Assembly: GCA_020635565.1 (NCBI GenBank)
Contig: JACJZN010000008.1
Location: forward strand, 310,001-374,000
Source: Flavobacteriales bacterium
GTDB lineage: Bacteria; Bacteroidota; Bacteroidia; Flavobacteriales_D; Parvicellaceae
Length of the DNA stretch: 64,000 bases
Reading direction: 5' to 3'
The notes under the pieces are model-generated. The model saw nothing but the letters and a program-made list of their open reading frames with translations. It did not search any database and was not told the origin of the DNA. The position numbers and the translations under genes were made by a program. Positions 1 to 9,572 of this stretch are shown here, one piece after another (within the stretch, counting starts at the first letter, position 1; every line of letters starts with the position of its first letter).

Positions 1-896
1 CTTTCGGAAAATTTCATCGGAGCTACACAGATCTTCAGACAGATTTCATGCGAACCAGACGAATAAATATTCAATTTGGATGTCGTGATGTCATAACTGT
101 AGATTCCTCTTAAAGTAATGCGATTAAAGGTTCTTTGATAGCCTATCATTGGGATGACAGCATCTGAAAGTCTATAAGCTAATCCAACCATCCATCCAGT
201 GGAAGACCAGAAATTGGATTTAAAATCAAGCTGTGTAGAAACTCCATCCGACTTCGATAACAGGTAGTTCTCAAAATCTCCGATTCTTCTTTTTAGAGTA
301 TAACCGCATAGCACGTAGTAATGTCTTTTGTGTTTAAAATTAAATGAAGGTTGTAGAAGTGTTGGTTCAGTTAGATGTGTACTACTGATTCCTATATTCA
401 AGTTTTTTGAGCTAATGTAGATACCTGCGTCCATATCAAAATTGTTGGTAGTAAGATCATTGTTCGGAATAGAATAATCATCTTGAACGGGAGTATCAGG
501 TGTAATGAAGTTGGAGGTCCAGTTGATGTGAGAATAATTGAAATTCATACCGAAAGAAATTCTAGTTTCTTGATTGATTAAGAACGACTTTGCTAGTCCG
601 ATTTTTACTAGGTTGCTTTTTTGAAAACCAATAACATCATTAACCAAAAGTATGTTTCCCCAGAAAATACCTGAGAAGTTATAGGTAGTATTCATGATTC
701 CAGTATTGGGTCGACCGTTTAGTCCACTCCATTGATTTCGTCCAATCAAATTACCACAGATGTGTGAAGTACTAGTGATAGATGCTGGATTGTAATAGGA
801 TGACAAATAATCAAAGTTGGACACTTGGATGTCCTGTTGTCCGCTTGCCTGAATGATACTGAACGTAGTGAGTAAAATAAGAAGGTATGTTTTCAT
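1..896 (-). CDS. PorP/SprF family T9SS membrane protein (3' end cut by window edge)
   Basis: The minus-strand frame is open from an ATG at 896 to the left edge, 298 codons with no stop. It begins MKTYLLILLTTFSI, a Sec signal peptide ending near ASGQQ, followed by QDIQVSNFDYLSSYYNPA, the usual opening of PorP/SprF proteins. The rest alternates polar and hydrophobic residues as in an outer-membrane beta-barrel, with ISFGMNFNYSH and SHEICLKICV near the visible end. Family members are about 300 residues, so only a few residues are probably missing. PorP/SprF proteins work with the type IX secretion and gliding machinery and are often paired with type B T9SS cargo; any such partner would lie left of the window. 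It diverges from the histidine kinase gene with 76 bases between the starts. The family call is from recognised sequence pattern, not a search. Confidence 0.85.
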   Translation of the reverse strand, partial: MKTYLLILLTTFSIIQASGQQDIQVSNFDYLSSYYNPASITSTSHICGNLIGRNQWSGLNGRPNTGIMNTTYNFSGIFWGNILLVNDVIGFQKSNLVKIGLAKSFLINQETRISFGMNFNYSHINWTSNFITPDTPVQDDYSIPNNDLTTNNFDMDAGIYISSKNLNIGISSTHLTEPTLLQPSFNFKHKRHYYVLCGYTLKRRIGDFENYLLSKSDGVSTQLDFKSNFWSSTGWMVGLAYRLSDAVIPMIGYQRTFNRITLRGIYSYDITTSKLNIYSSGSHEICLKICVAPMKFSE

Positions 897-972
897 AGTA
901 TTGGATTTTATAAAGGCATAATACCAATGCTTCTGAAGGTTACGTTTGGAATTATTCGTTACTTTTATCCTT

Positions 973-3036
973 ATGAAAATTCTAACCGTCTGCCTTATTG
1001 CTTTGTTCAGTTTGAACGTGATTGGACAACAAGAAATTGACAGTTTGGAACATCTTCTTACAACAGATAAGTCAGATGAAGATAAAGTGGATATCATCAT
1101 GCAATTGGTTGATCTTTATGGTGAAAAACCAGAAGCTGAACTTTATCTGAAATCACTATTGGATGTTGGAGAAAAGGCTGGAGGAGAATTAAATTCAACA
1201 ACTCTGAAAAAAGCCTATGCCTATTATTCAAAAAATAAGGGGTCAAAGGATGGTCTGGAATATCTTAAGAAATCGATTCAATTTGAAAAGAAGAATGAAC
1301 TTTCTTCGTTGTATGATTCTTATGAATTGTTAGGGAAATACTTTCAGGGGGAGGTTGAGTTGGATAGTGCGATCTACTATTTCCAATTGGCAGAATCAGG
1401 ATATGAGGGGATAGGTGATAACAAGAGTTTAGTTAGCGTTCTCAATAAACAGGGAATATTATTCAAGAATATCCAGAACTACGGGGAAGCTTTGAAAAAG
1501 TACTATAAAGCTTTTGAGATTGCCAAACAACATAATCTAGATGCCAATTTAGCCAGTACATGTATTAATCTTGGGGTCGTATTCAAAAATCAGGACCAGC
1601 TGGATGAGGCGATGAAATACTACGTGCAGGCGGAAGAGATCTATTTGAAATTAGATGAATACATTGGTCTCGCAAATGTTTATAATAACATAGGTAATAT
1701 CTATAGAATTGAAGATGAATTCAAGAAGGCTTTAGACTACTACAAAAAGGCAATTAAAAATAGGGAACTAGGGGGGAGCGAAAAGACACTCAGCTATAGC
1801 TACAATAATATTGCATTAGTTTTTAAGGAGCAGTTGCAATACGATTCTGCTCTCTATTATCTTAAGTTAAGTGAGCAGTATAAAATCAAACTACAGGAAT
1901 ACGCTTCAATTTCAAGTACATACATGAATTTTGCTGATCTCTATTCTGTCCTGGATGATTCAACAAATTTTGTGAAATACTACTTACAGACCAAGGAATT
2001 TGCACTGAAGTATAATCAATTTTCAATCATTGAAGAACTTAATATACTATACAGTAAGTATGCTGCAAGTAAAGGAAATTATAAGGAAGCATATGACTAT
2101 TTGATATCCGTGATCCAGCAGATGGACACTTTGAGTACAAAAGAACAGGATGTCCTCTCCAAGGTTTTGCAGGCTCAATATAACAACAAACAAAAGCAGG
2201 AATTGATCATTGAACTTGAAAGTTCGTTAGCAAAGCAGAATAAACAAGCGGATGAATTAAGAGAAAATGAGGATAAACTTTGGATGCTCATTGTTGTTTT
2301 AATCTTTGTTTTTGTTCTTCTAACCATAGTCTTGGTGATGATGTTCAGAAGTATCAAAAGATTGAAGATCGGTGCAGAAAAGTACGCTCAAATTAACAAA
2401 GAGTTAACGGAAACTAAGCTTGGGGCTGAAGAGAAAGAGATGATGATCAAGGAGATTCATCATCGTGTTAAAAACAATCTTCAGGTAGTTAAGAGTTTGA
2501 TCAGATTACAACGAGATGGGGTAAGTGATGAAAGTACAAATTTATTGACTGATTTTGAGAATAGAGTTTCGTCCATTGCATTGGTTCATGAGTCACTTCA
2601 TGGAAGCGTTGATCTTACTATGGTGGATGTAGAAGAATATTATTCAAGATTGATTAAAGATCTTATTGAGGTTTATAGTGTTGGTCAGCAGATAACCTGT
2701 TCGTTGGAGATCGGTAAGCTTAGTTTTGGTTTGGAAACCTTGATCCCTCTGGGATTATTGACAAATGAAATCGTATCGAATGCCCTTAAGCATGGGTATA
2801 GAGGAAAGAGTGAAGGGCATTTGTCTGTGATAGTAGATCGTTTGAGTGAAGAACAATATTTTCTTGAAATTGCCGATGATGGAGTGGGAATCTCCGAAGA
2901 TTTTTTAACAAGGGGCTCTCTAGGGTTAGAATTGATTGATACCTTAGTAGGGCAGTTAGATGGTGAAAAGGAATTGATCATTAAAAACGGAACGAAATAT
3001 AGAATAACATTTAAGAATCAGGATAAAATTAAGTAA
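973..3036 (+). CDS. TPR sensor histidine kinase (HisKA_2 type)
   Basis: A 687-residue sensor kinase. I start it at ATG 973 because this gives a clean signal peptide (MKILTVCLIALFSLNVIGQQ); an upstream ATG at 946 would add nine residues. Periplasmic TPR-like helices follow (about residues 110-340, with repeated ALxYYxxA patterns), then a coiled coil, one transmembrane segment near 435-457, and a cytoplasmic kinase. The H-box is EIHHRVKNNLQ, with the second His (about 497) as the likely phosphoacceptor. The N-box is LTNEIVSNALKHGY (about 596) and the G1 box DDGVGI (about 635), both intact. This is the HisKA_2/HATPase architecture common in Bacteroidota. No response regulator gene is adjacent; instead paaZ begins 1 nt after the stop, so the two are almost certainly co-transcribed. 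The signal sensed cannot be told from sequence. Confidence 0.9.
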   Translation: MKILTVCLIALFSLNVIGQQEIDSLEHLLTTDKSDEDKVDIIMQLVDLYGEKPEAELYLKSLLDVGEKAGGELNSTTLKKAYAYYSKNKGSKDGLEYLKKSIQFEKKNELSSLYDSYELLGKYFQGEVELDSAIYYFQLAESGYEGIGDNKSLVSVLNKQGILFKNIQNYGEALKKYYKAFEIAKQHNLDANLASTCINLGVVFKNQDQLDEAMKYYVQAEEIYLKLDEYIGLANVYNNIGNIYRIEDEFKKALDYYKKAIKNRELGGSEKTLSYSYNNIALVFKEQLQYDSALYYLKLSEQYKIKLQEYASISSTYMNFADLYSVLDDSTNFVKYYLQTKEFALKYNQFSIIEELNILYSKYAASKGNYKEAYDYLISVIQQMDTLSTKEQDVLSKVLQAQYNNKQKQELIIELESSLAKQNKQADELRENEDKLWMLIVVLIFVFVLLTIVLVMMFRSIKRLKIGAEKYAQINKELTETKLGAEEKEMMIKEIHHRVKNNLQVVKSLIRLQRDGVSDESTNLLTDFENRVSSIALVHESLHGSVDLTMVDVEEYYSRLIKDLIEVYSVGQQITCSLEIGKLSFGLETLIPLGLLTNEIVSNALKHGYRGKSEGHLSVIVDRLSEEQYFLEIADDGVGISEDFLTRGSLGLELIDTLVGQLDGEKELIIKNGTKYRITFKNQDKIK

Positions 3037-3037
3037 G

Positions 3038-5086
3038 ATGAAAATTCAGAATTACGTACAGGGAAAATGGACAGATGGTGATGGGGTAGAGTATACGGCA
3101 GTAAATGCAATTACCGGAGATGTGATTGGAGACGTTTCCAGCGAAGGATTGGATTACAATGGGATTTTGGACTATGCCCGAAAAGTAGGTAGTCCTGCTT
3201 TGAGAAAAATGACATTTCAGGAACGAGGTAGGATGCTAAAATCACTCGCACTCTATCTTGTCGCAAGGAAAGATAAGTTCTATGAGATCTCGGCTATGAC
3301 GGGTGCTACTAAAGTGGATTCCTGGATTGATATAGAAGGAGGAATAGGAAACCTTTTTGCCAATGCAAGTTTGAGAAGACAATTTCCGGATTTGCCTTAT
3401 TATGTTGATGGCCAAGCTGCTCCATTGTCTAAAGGGGGAACTTTTATTGGACATCATATCATGGTTCCCAAAAGAGGGGTTGCGATACATATCAATGCAT
3501 TTAACTTCCCGATATGGGGTATGCTTGAGAAAATTGCAGTGAACTTAATGGCTGGTGTACCAGCTGTTGTTAAACCATCTGAGATAACCTCATTTTTAAC
3601 CGAGGCAATGGTAAGAGAGATCATTGCTTCAGAAATTCTCCCTGAGGGAGCATTGCAGTTGGTTTCGGGATTTGGAAGAGGGATCATAGATCACGCAGAT
3701 TATAGTGATGTTATCACGTTTACTGGAAGTGCTGCAACTGGTAAAAAACTAAAAGGAATGCCTCATATTTCAGAGAGGTCTATCCCATTTAATCTAGAAG
3801 CAGATTCATTGAATGCAATTGTTTTGGGAGAAGATGTGTTACCAGGTTCTGCTGATTATGAAATATTCATCAAAGAACTTCTAAAGGAGATAACGATTAA
3901 GTGTGGTCAAAAGTGTACAGCTATCCGTAGGATACTGGTTCCTGAAAAATTAGTCGATGAGGTTCAGAATGCACTTTTTGCTAAACTTAGCAAAACAGTT
4001 ATTGGAGATCCAGGAGTTGAAGGTGTAAGAATGGGGTCGTTAGTTTCAAGACATCAAATGGAACGCGTTAAGCAAAATGTAGAATTGCTTTTGGAAGAAC
4101 AGGAATTAGTTTTTGGTGATATTAATAATGTAGAAATTACAGGGGGATCAAAGGAAAAAGGAGCGTTTTTCTCTCCAATCGTTATGCGAAATGATAATCC
4201 TTTTGAAAAGACCAGAGTTCATGATATAGAAGCATTTGGTCCCGTGACTACGATTATTCCTTATAAGACGCTTGAAGAAGCCATTCAATTGGTTGAAATG
4301 GGAAAAGGATCTCTAGTGACTTCAATTGTTACCTCAAATGATAAAATTGCTACTGAGTTTGTTACGGAAGCCGCTCATATCAATGGAAGGATACTAGTGT
4401 TGAATGAACGTTGTGCGAAGGAGAGTACAGGACATGGTTCGCCTATGCCTTTGCTGACGCACGGTGGTCCTGGTCGAGCTGGAGGTGGTGAAGAAATGGG
4501 AGGAAAACGTGGAGTGCTCCATTATTTACATCGTACTGCGATTCAAGGCCATCCACAAACGATTACAGAGATTACTCAGCAATTTCAGGTGGGAGCAGAT
4601 CAACCTGAAGCCAATCCTCATGTATTCAGGCAGCATTTTGAAGAACTTAAAGTTGGTGATACTGTTTTTACGCACAAACACACAGTCACAGTAACTGATA
4701 TTGTCAATTTTGCAAATGTAAGTGGCGATAATTTTTATGCTCACATGGATGAGACATCATTGGAAGGAACTCTTTTCGAGAGAAGAGTGGCTCATGGTTA
4801 TTTCTTATTGTCAAAAGCAGCAGGATTGTTTGTCGATCCTAAGAAAGGTCCGGTTCTACTAAATTATGGAATTGATGAATGTCGATTTGTTAAACCCGTC
4901 TATCCTGGAACCACTATTGGAGTGAGATTCACTGTGAAAGAAAAGATCGATCAAGAGAAACGAAGTGAGGATGACGTAGCAAAAGGGATTGTGAAGTTCC
5001 TTGTAGATATGTATGACGATGAGGGTGAGACAGTAGGTATGGCAACAATTCTAACTATGGTGAAAAAGATCGATCAATCAAGATAA
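3038..5086 (+). CDS. paaZ: PaaZ: ring-opening bifunctional hydratase/aldehyde dehydrogenase
   Basis: A 682-residue fusion of an aldehyde dehydrogenase (about 1-520) and a MaoC-type hydratase (about 540-680). In aerobic phenylacetate breakdown PaaZ hydrolyses the oxepin-CoA ring and oxidises the resulting semialdehyde with NADP+. Visible catalytic residues are Glu254 (FNLEADSLNA) and Cys293 (CGQKCTAIRR) in the dehydrogenase, and Asp564 and His569 (SGDNFYAHMD) in the hydratase; the 5-residue Asp-His spacing matches the E. coli enzyme. Length equals the family norm. It sits 1 nt behind a sensor kinase gene and there are no other paa genes in the window, so the rest of the pathway must be elsewhere, or this enzyme detoxifies a related CoA aldehyde. 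The next gene, 176 nt downstream, is an ATPase of unrelated type. Confidence 0.93.
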   Translation: MKIQNYVQGKWTDGDGVEYTAVNAITGDVIGDVSSEGLDYNGILDYARKVGSPALRKMTFQERGRMLKSLALYLVARKDKFYEISAMTGATKVDSWIDIEGGIGNLFANASLRRQFPDLPYYVDGQAAPLSKGGTFIGHHIMVPKRGVAIHINAFNFPIWGMLEKIAVNLMAGVPAVVKPSEITSFLTEAMVREIIASEILPEGALQLVSGFGRGIIDHADYSDVITFTGSAATGKKLKGMPHISERSIPFNLEADSLNAIVLGEDVLPGSADYEIFIKELLKEITIKCGQKCTAIRRILVPEKLVDEVQNALFAKLSKTVIGDPGVEGVRMGSLVSRHQMERVKQNVELLLEEQELVFGDINNVEITGGSKEKGAFFSPIVMRNDNPFEKTRVHDIEAFGPVTTIIPYKTLEEAIQLVEMGKGSLVTSIVTSNDKIATEFVTEAAHINGRILVLNERCAKESTGHGSPMPLLTHGGPGRAGGGEEMGGKRGVLHYLHRTAIQGHPQTITEITQQFQVGADQPEANPHVFRQHFEELKVGDTVFTHKHTVTVTDIVNFANVSGDNFYAHMDETSLEGTLFERRVAHGYFLLSKAAGLFVDPKKGPVLLNYGIDECRFVKPVYPGTTIGVRFTVKEKIDQEKRSEDDVAKGIVKFLVDMYDDEGETVGMATILTMVKKIDQSR

Positions 5087-5262
5087 TTTGTGTTGTTGAG
5101 GAAAATTGATGATTTGTCATTGATTTTCATAATAATGAATGATTAAAGTTTGATTCCGTTCAGGTTAACACTATCTTAATGCTAGTTGAATATTGGCTAC
5201 CCCTTATAACAGTACGTTTTAATGGGAGTTGAATTCCCAGGTATGATGTTGTTTTGGCTGAT

Positions 5263-8205
5263 ATGACTAACGAAGGAGGTTTGCAAAATAGAGGAAAGGA
5301 TAAGATAGCTTTAGGAGTTTATGGTAGAGAAAATGAATTGGCTACCATTGCAGAGGCTGTTGATGAGCTGATTCTTAATAATAGATATGTTTGCCTGGAG
5401 GTTTCGGGAGATGCAGGAACAGGGAAGACTTTTTTGATCAAAAATTCCTTAGGCGAAATTCCTGCTATCCGTGTGTTCTATGCAACCTTTGGACCAGACG
5501 CAGAAGCCAGACCTTATAGCGTTGTAAATGATTTTTTTGATCAGTTGGTTTCCTTTTTGAAAGAAAGGAAAAGTGATGCAGAACTTTCAATTTGGCATAC
5601 TTCATTAAAGGAGTTGATAAAAGAACTACCTTCTGAGATATTGAATAGTATCCCATTCATTTCTGAATTAACATTGAGTAATAATCGAAGTCAGTCAAAA
5701 AAGGTTAATCCAGGTAGTTTGAAGAGCATACTGGAAAATTTTTATATTGATCTTGCAAAATCAATATTCCTAGAGGTTGATTTCAAAATAGCACTGGTGT
5801 TGGATAATGTTCAGTTTTATGAAGAAAAATCCATGCAGTTGCTATTCAAGATATTTCGAGGAGCCAGCCAACCTTTGATGATCGTCTTATCTGGAAGACC
5901 AGGAAGGTGGCAAGAACATCGTAGGGAAATGCTAAGTGGTTTTCTTAGCGAAAATACGGTGTCTGTTTCAGTTCATCTTGGTCCTTTTAATGTAGGGCAA
6001 ATAGCTGGATTTATTGTTTATCTACTTGGAGGGAAAAGAGTACTTCGATTGGATGATCTAAGTTTACTTTTCTTTGAGACGACTGCTGGTAATGTGAATA
6101 CCCTTTATGAAACTGTACTTAGATTAAAAGAGGAAGGGGCGTTAATATTTGATACTGAATTAGATTCGTGGCAATGGTCTATTGAATCAGGGAGATTTGA
6201 TCAAAAACTATCCATTGTGTCTGTTTTTATGCAGAAGTTTGAAGAATTGGATGAAAGATCTAAAGAAGTGTTGTTTTTTGCATCATGCTTGCTCAAAAAT
6301 ATCAATCCTGTATTGGTTGCAAAGTTGACACCATTTGACCTAAGTAGTGCAACTCAAATCTTATCCTATTGTAATGAGAAGGGATTTCTAGATGTTGATC
6401 TGATCAATACGCAATATGGGAATGAAAGTAGGAGTAATTATCATTTTTCAAGCGATGAGGTAGCCGCAGCTATTAAAGGTTCAATGCCAGATCGAAAATC
6501 TCAACAATATCACCGGAACATTGTAAATTATTTCCTTACTAGAAATGCAATTGGCATTTCGGATAGAGATGTATTGGATGGAGCTTATCACTTAATGCAT
6601 TCAAAAGATATTGAATCAACAACAGAAGAGAAAAAAGCATATTTGATGCTGTATACGAAGGCGGCAAATCAGTCAAGGTTATTGACTTCTTTTGAGCAGG
6701 GGTATCTCTTCATAGAAATAGCAAAACCTTTTGCGGAATCATTGTTGTGGACAAAGGACAGAACAATTTTATCAGAATATTACAAAGAAGCCTACCAGTT
6801 GGCTCGTCTGACTAATAATCGGCTTTCAGCGGATGAATTCATGAGAGTTGCCAGTGAAAATTTGGATGCTGATTCGAAATATGAAATCTCCTTTCAAAAG
6901 ATGGTGTTAGATATTCAACTGGGCTTGCTCAACGATGGATTGCAAACTGGAGTGAAGTTGTTGAATGAATTAGGTTTGAAGGTGGGGGCAAAGGCCAGCC
7001 AGTTGACAGTTATCATGGAGTTCCTTAAAGCAAAAAGGCTACTTGGAAAAACAACCATTGAAAAGATATATGATATGCCAGAGGTAAAGGACATTCGACT
7101 TGAAAGGATATTTCAGGTGATATTCTGGCTTTTCAGAGCATCACAATATCTTGCTCCGGAGTTAAATGGAGTCCTTGCTCTTAAGCAACTTCAACTTACG
7201 CTAAAGCACGGAACCAATGCCGAATCTTGGTCTGGTTTGATGGCTTATGGAGTCATAATAGGAGTGGGAATGAATGACTATAAGACTGCCTATGATTATG
7301 CACATTTGGGAGGTCGATTGGCAGATAAATATGGTAACAGGTCGGGAAAAGTTGAATTTGGTAGAGCAATTTATCATCCCTTTAGAAATTCGTTAATGGA
7401 AACGATTTCGATGTATGAAAATTCGAAAGCCAAGCAATGTCGAGAGGGAGATTATTTGGGAGCAGCAGAAGCAACAGTCAATGAATCATTGACTTACTTC
7501 TCGTTAGGAGGAAGTCTCAATAAAGTATTAGATAGGGTTAATGAAAACTATGAGTTTTGCAGCCGGGTGTCTGCTTTAGATTTTACGGATTTTCAGAGAA
7601 TGTTGTCTTTGAAATTGAATTGTATGATGTCAGGTTCACTTAGCAAGGAGGATGCTTTTGAATTGAATAAGATCATTAAAGCCTCCGAGTTTAAAATGAT
7701 TCATTCTGTTGAAACTGTACTGAACCTGATTGAGGCTTTTTTAAAACAGGAATATGAAGCTGCCTATAAGATTATAAAAGAAGGAAGAAAGCTTGTAAAT
7801 AATCTTACTGGGCTATATTTTAAATCAGAATTTGCTTTTTATGAAGTGTTGACATGTTTGGCTTTGTCTGCAACTGGAAAAGGGTCTCTATCAATGAGAA
7901 GAAAGGTAAATCAATCGGTGTCTAAGTTTGAAAAATGGACTAAATCTGCTCCGGACAATTATCAGCATAAGTTGGAACTTATTAAGGGAGCAGTTCATTT
8001 ACTGGATAGCAATTTGGATCAAGCTTCATTGTCATTTCAGAAAGCACTGAAATTAGGTTTGAAACAAGATAATTTTATTGTTCAAGCCTACGCACTTAGA
8101 GGGATGGGGAGAATAGAAGGAATGAGAGGAGCAAAAGATAGAGAGGAAGAGTTTTTGATTAGTTCCTGCGATCAGCTTCGTGAATGGGGATTACAATGGA
8201 AATAA
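5263..8205 (+). CDS. AAA ATPase with TPR-like C-terminal region, no output domain
   Basis: A 980-residue protein starting at ATG 5263; a TTG three codons earlier is possible but has no better context. The N-terminal domain resembles AAA_16: VYGRENEL, then Walker A GDAGTGKT (about residues 49-56) and Walker B IALVLDNVQ (about 178). The rest is helical and TPR-like. This is the layout of the N-terminal halves of large signalling proteins (COG3899 type) that continue into GAF and histidine kinase domains. Here the protein stops at DQLREWGLQWK, which corresponds to the YxxWG boundary that normally precedes the kinase, and a terminator follows directly. No signal peptide or membrane helix is seen. 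Its role is unknown; scaffolding or nucleotide-dependent signalling in trans is an inference. Confidence 0.75.
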   Translation: MTNEGGLQNRGKDKIALGVYGRENELATIAEAVDELILNNRYVCLEVSGDAGTGKTFLIKNSLGEIPAIRVFYATFGPDAEARPYSVVNDFFDQLVSFLKERKSDAELSIWHTSLKELIKELPSEILNSIPFISELTLSNNRSQSKKVNPGSLKSILENFYIDLAKSIFLEVDFKIALVLDNVQFYEEKSMQLLFKIFRGASQPLMIVLSGRPGRWQEHRREMLSGFLSENTVSVSVHLGPFNVGQIAGFIVYLLGGKRVLRLDDLSLLFFETTAGNVNTLYETVLRLKEEGALIFDTELDSWQWSIESGRFDQKLSIVSVFMQKFEELDERSKEVLFFASCLLKNINPVLVAKLTPFDLSSATQILSYCNEKGFLDVDLINTQYGNESRSNYHFSSDEVAAAIKGSMPDRKSQQYHRNIVNYFLTRNAIGISDRDVLDGAYHLMHSKDIESTTEEKKAYLMLYTKAANQSRLLTSFEQGYLFIEIAKPFAESLLWTKDRTILSEYYKEAYQLARLTNNRLSADEFMRVASENLDADSKYEISFQKMVLDIQLGLLNDGLQTGVKLLNELGLKVGAKASQLTVIMEFLKAKRLLGKTTIEKIYDMPEVKDIRLERIFQVIFWLFRASQYLAPELNGVLALKQLQLTLKHGTNAESWSGLMAYGVIIGVGMNDYKTAYDYAHLGGRLADKYGNRSGKVEFGRAIYHPFRNSLMETISMYENSKAKQCREGDYLGAAEATVNESLTYFSLGGSLNKVLDRVNENYEFCSRVSALDFTDFQRMLSLKLNCMMSGSLSKEDAFELNKIIKASEFKMIHSVETVLNLIEAFLKQEYEAAYKIIKEGRKLVNNLTGLYFKSEFAFYEVLTCLALSATGKGSLSMRRKVNQSVSKFEKWTKSAPDNYQHKLELIKGAVHLLDSNLDQASLSFQKALKLGLKQDNFIVQAYALRGMGRIEGMRGAKDREEEFLISSCDQLREWGLQWK

Positions 8206-8230
8206 AAAAAGCATCCATTTGGATGCTTTT
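8204..8230. terminator. Bidirectional terminator between convergent genes
   Basis: A hairpin with arms GCATCC and GGATGC around a 4-nt loop, flanked by an A-run on the left and a T-run on the right, overlaps the stop of the ATPase gene. It can serve that gene and the convergent lipoprotein gene. Confidence 0.9.
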
Positions 8231-8251
8231 TCGTAATCAGTTTGCTTATAG

Positions 8252-8818
8252 TTAAGATTCTTTTTTCTTGAAAGTAATCGAAGCCCAAGTGTCAGACAAA
8301 ACCTTTTCATCTAGTAGATTTTTCATGTCTCCAGCTTCACTTATAGCTTTATCCATTTCACTCTTATATTGTTCATTCAATTGCTCTTTGATAGATTGAG
8401 CAGAGATTTTAATTGTAAACTCATCAGCATTTGAATCAAGAATCTCAAAAGCCAATTTAACCTCTTTTCCTTTGAATTCTCCTTCAGGAACTGTTCCAGA
8501 AAGAACAAGGTCACTTCCTTCAACAGACCAATTTAAATCCTGATTTTCTCCCATAGCTCCAACAGTCAATACACCATCTTCTTTAAATTCAATGTTGATC
8601 ATCGAAGCCATTGGCTGTGCCTCTTTCAAACTAGCCTTTATTTCTTTCTCATTTATTTCATCTCCCATACTTTCTACTAGATCATCATGAAGGTGAAATT
8701 CCACAGATGTAAAGTCAGGAGTCCATTTTCCTACAAAATTGTCCTCAGATGCCCCTCCACATGAAACCATAATCACAGCAAACAATGCTACGATAGTTAT
8801 TTTAAAAAGCTTTTTCAT
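8252..8818 (-). CDS. Small lipoprotein, lipocalin-like, function unknown
   Basis: A 188-residue product. I take the ATG at 8818 because it yields MKKLFKITIVALFAVIMVSC, a lipoprotein signal with lipobox VMVSC followed by GG; the frame is open 26 codons further upstream but that stretch does not look like a signal sequence. After the lipidated Cys, NFVGKWTPD and alternating hydrophobic strands (INIEFKEDGVLTVG, LVLSGTVP) resemble the small beta-barrel lipocalin-like lipoproteins of Bacteroidota. The C-terminal part has a charged helix (KEQLNEQYKSEMDKAISEAG). I do not recognise a specific family. It is monocistronic between two convergent or divergent neighbours and is probably anchored in the periplasm or outer membrane. 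Confidence 0.75.
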   Translation of the reverse strand: MKKLFKITIVALFAVIMVSCGGASEDNFVGKWTPDFTSVEFHLHDDLVESMGDEINEKEIKASLKEAQPMASMINIEFKEDGVLTVGAMGENQDLNWSVEGSDLVLSGTVPEGEFKGKEVKLAFEILDSNADEFTIKISAQSIKEQLNEQYKSEMDKAISEAGDMKNLLDEKVLSDTWASITFKKKES

Positions 8819-9014
8819 TTTTTTGTAATTGTTTAAAGTTATATCGTGCAAATGTACAATAAAGCGGATTTCGGGTAGGTTTATTTGATAAATCATTTTA
8901 TTCCTGGGATAAATGAATAATCAGAATTGAAATGTGTAACTTTACGACATAACCTTACAGTTGAATAAATGGAAAGGATGATAAAATTCTTTTCAGGAAA
9001 TAAATAGAAGACAG

Positions 9015-9503
9015 ATGAAAATTTCAAAAGACAAAGTAGCACAAATACATTATACACTGACGAACACAGAAGGAGACCTATTGGATACTTCTTTACAAAG
9101 AGAACCATTGCTTTATTTACATGGTCATGGGTCTTTAATTCAAGGATTAGAAAATGCGCTGGAGGACAAAGTAAAGGGAGATAAGTTTGGAGTTGAGATA
9201 CCTAGTGAGAATGCATATGGGGAATATCATGAGCAATTGGTGCAGATCGTTCCAAAAAGTGGCTTTCAATCGGAAGGCGGTGAAGAATTAGTAGAAGGGA
9301 TTCAAGTGCAGGTTGAAACAAACAATGGTTTAACCGTAGGTTTGGTGACAAAGATAGAAGGTGAAGACGTAACGTTAGATCTTAATCATCCTTTAGCTGG
9401 AATGGATCTGATGTTTGAAGTGGAGATCGTTGATGTAAGAGAAGCTACAAAAGAAGAGTTAGAGCACGGACATGCTCATGGTGCGGGTGGACATCATCAC
9501 TAA
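9015..9503 (+). CDS. slyD: FKBP-type peptidyl-prolyl isomerase, SlyD-like
   Basis: A 162-residue cytoplasmic prolyl isomerase and metallochaperone-like protein. The FKBP half-domains flank an inserted IF (insert-in-flap) domain: KDKVAQIHYTLTN and LIQGLENALEDKVKGDKF on the N-terminal side, AYGEYHEQLVQIVPKSGF entering the insert, and LDLNHPLAGMDLMFEVEIVDV closing the fold. The DLNHPLAG motif is diagnostic for SlyD. The tail HGHAHGAGGHHH is His-rich and could bind nickel or other divalent metals, as in E. coli SlyD, though shorter and without cysteines. No metalloenzyme genes are nearby. It is followed by a 69-nt gap and the sterol desaturase-like gene on the same strand. Confidence 0.93.
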   Translation: MKISKDKVAQIHYTLTNTEGDLLDTSLQREPLLYLHGHGSLIQGLENALEDKVKGDKFGVEIPSENAYGEYHEQLVQIVPKSGFQSEGGEELVEGIQVQVETNNGLTVGLVTKIEGEDVTLDLNHPLAGMDLMFEVEIVDVREATKEELEHGHAHGAGGHHH

Positions 9504-9572
9504 TTCCATTCAAAAACAACTACTAACAACACGTAATTTGTCTGACCTCGATTTAAATTAAAATTTAAACAG

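Noticed and set aside
5095..5128. Possible hairpin after paaZ
   Set aside because: The arms have two central mismatches and few G-C pairs, so it is too weak to call a terminator.
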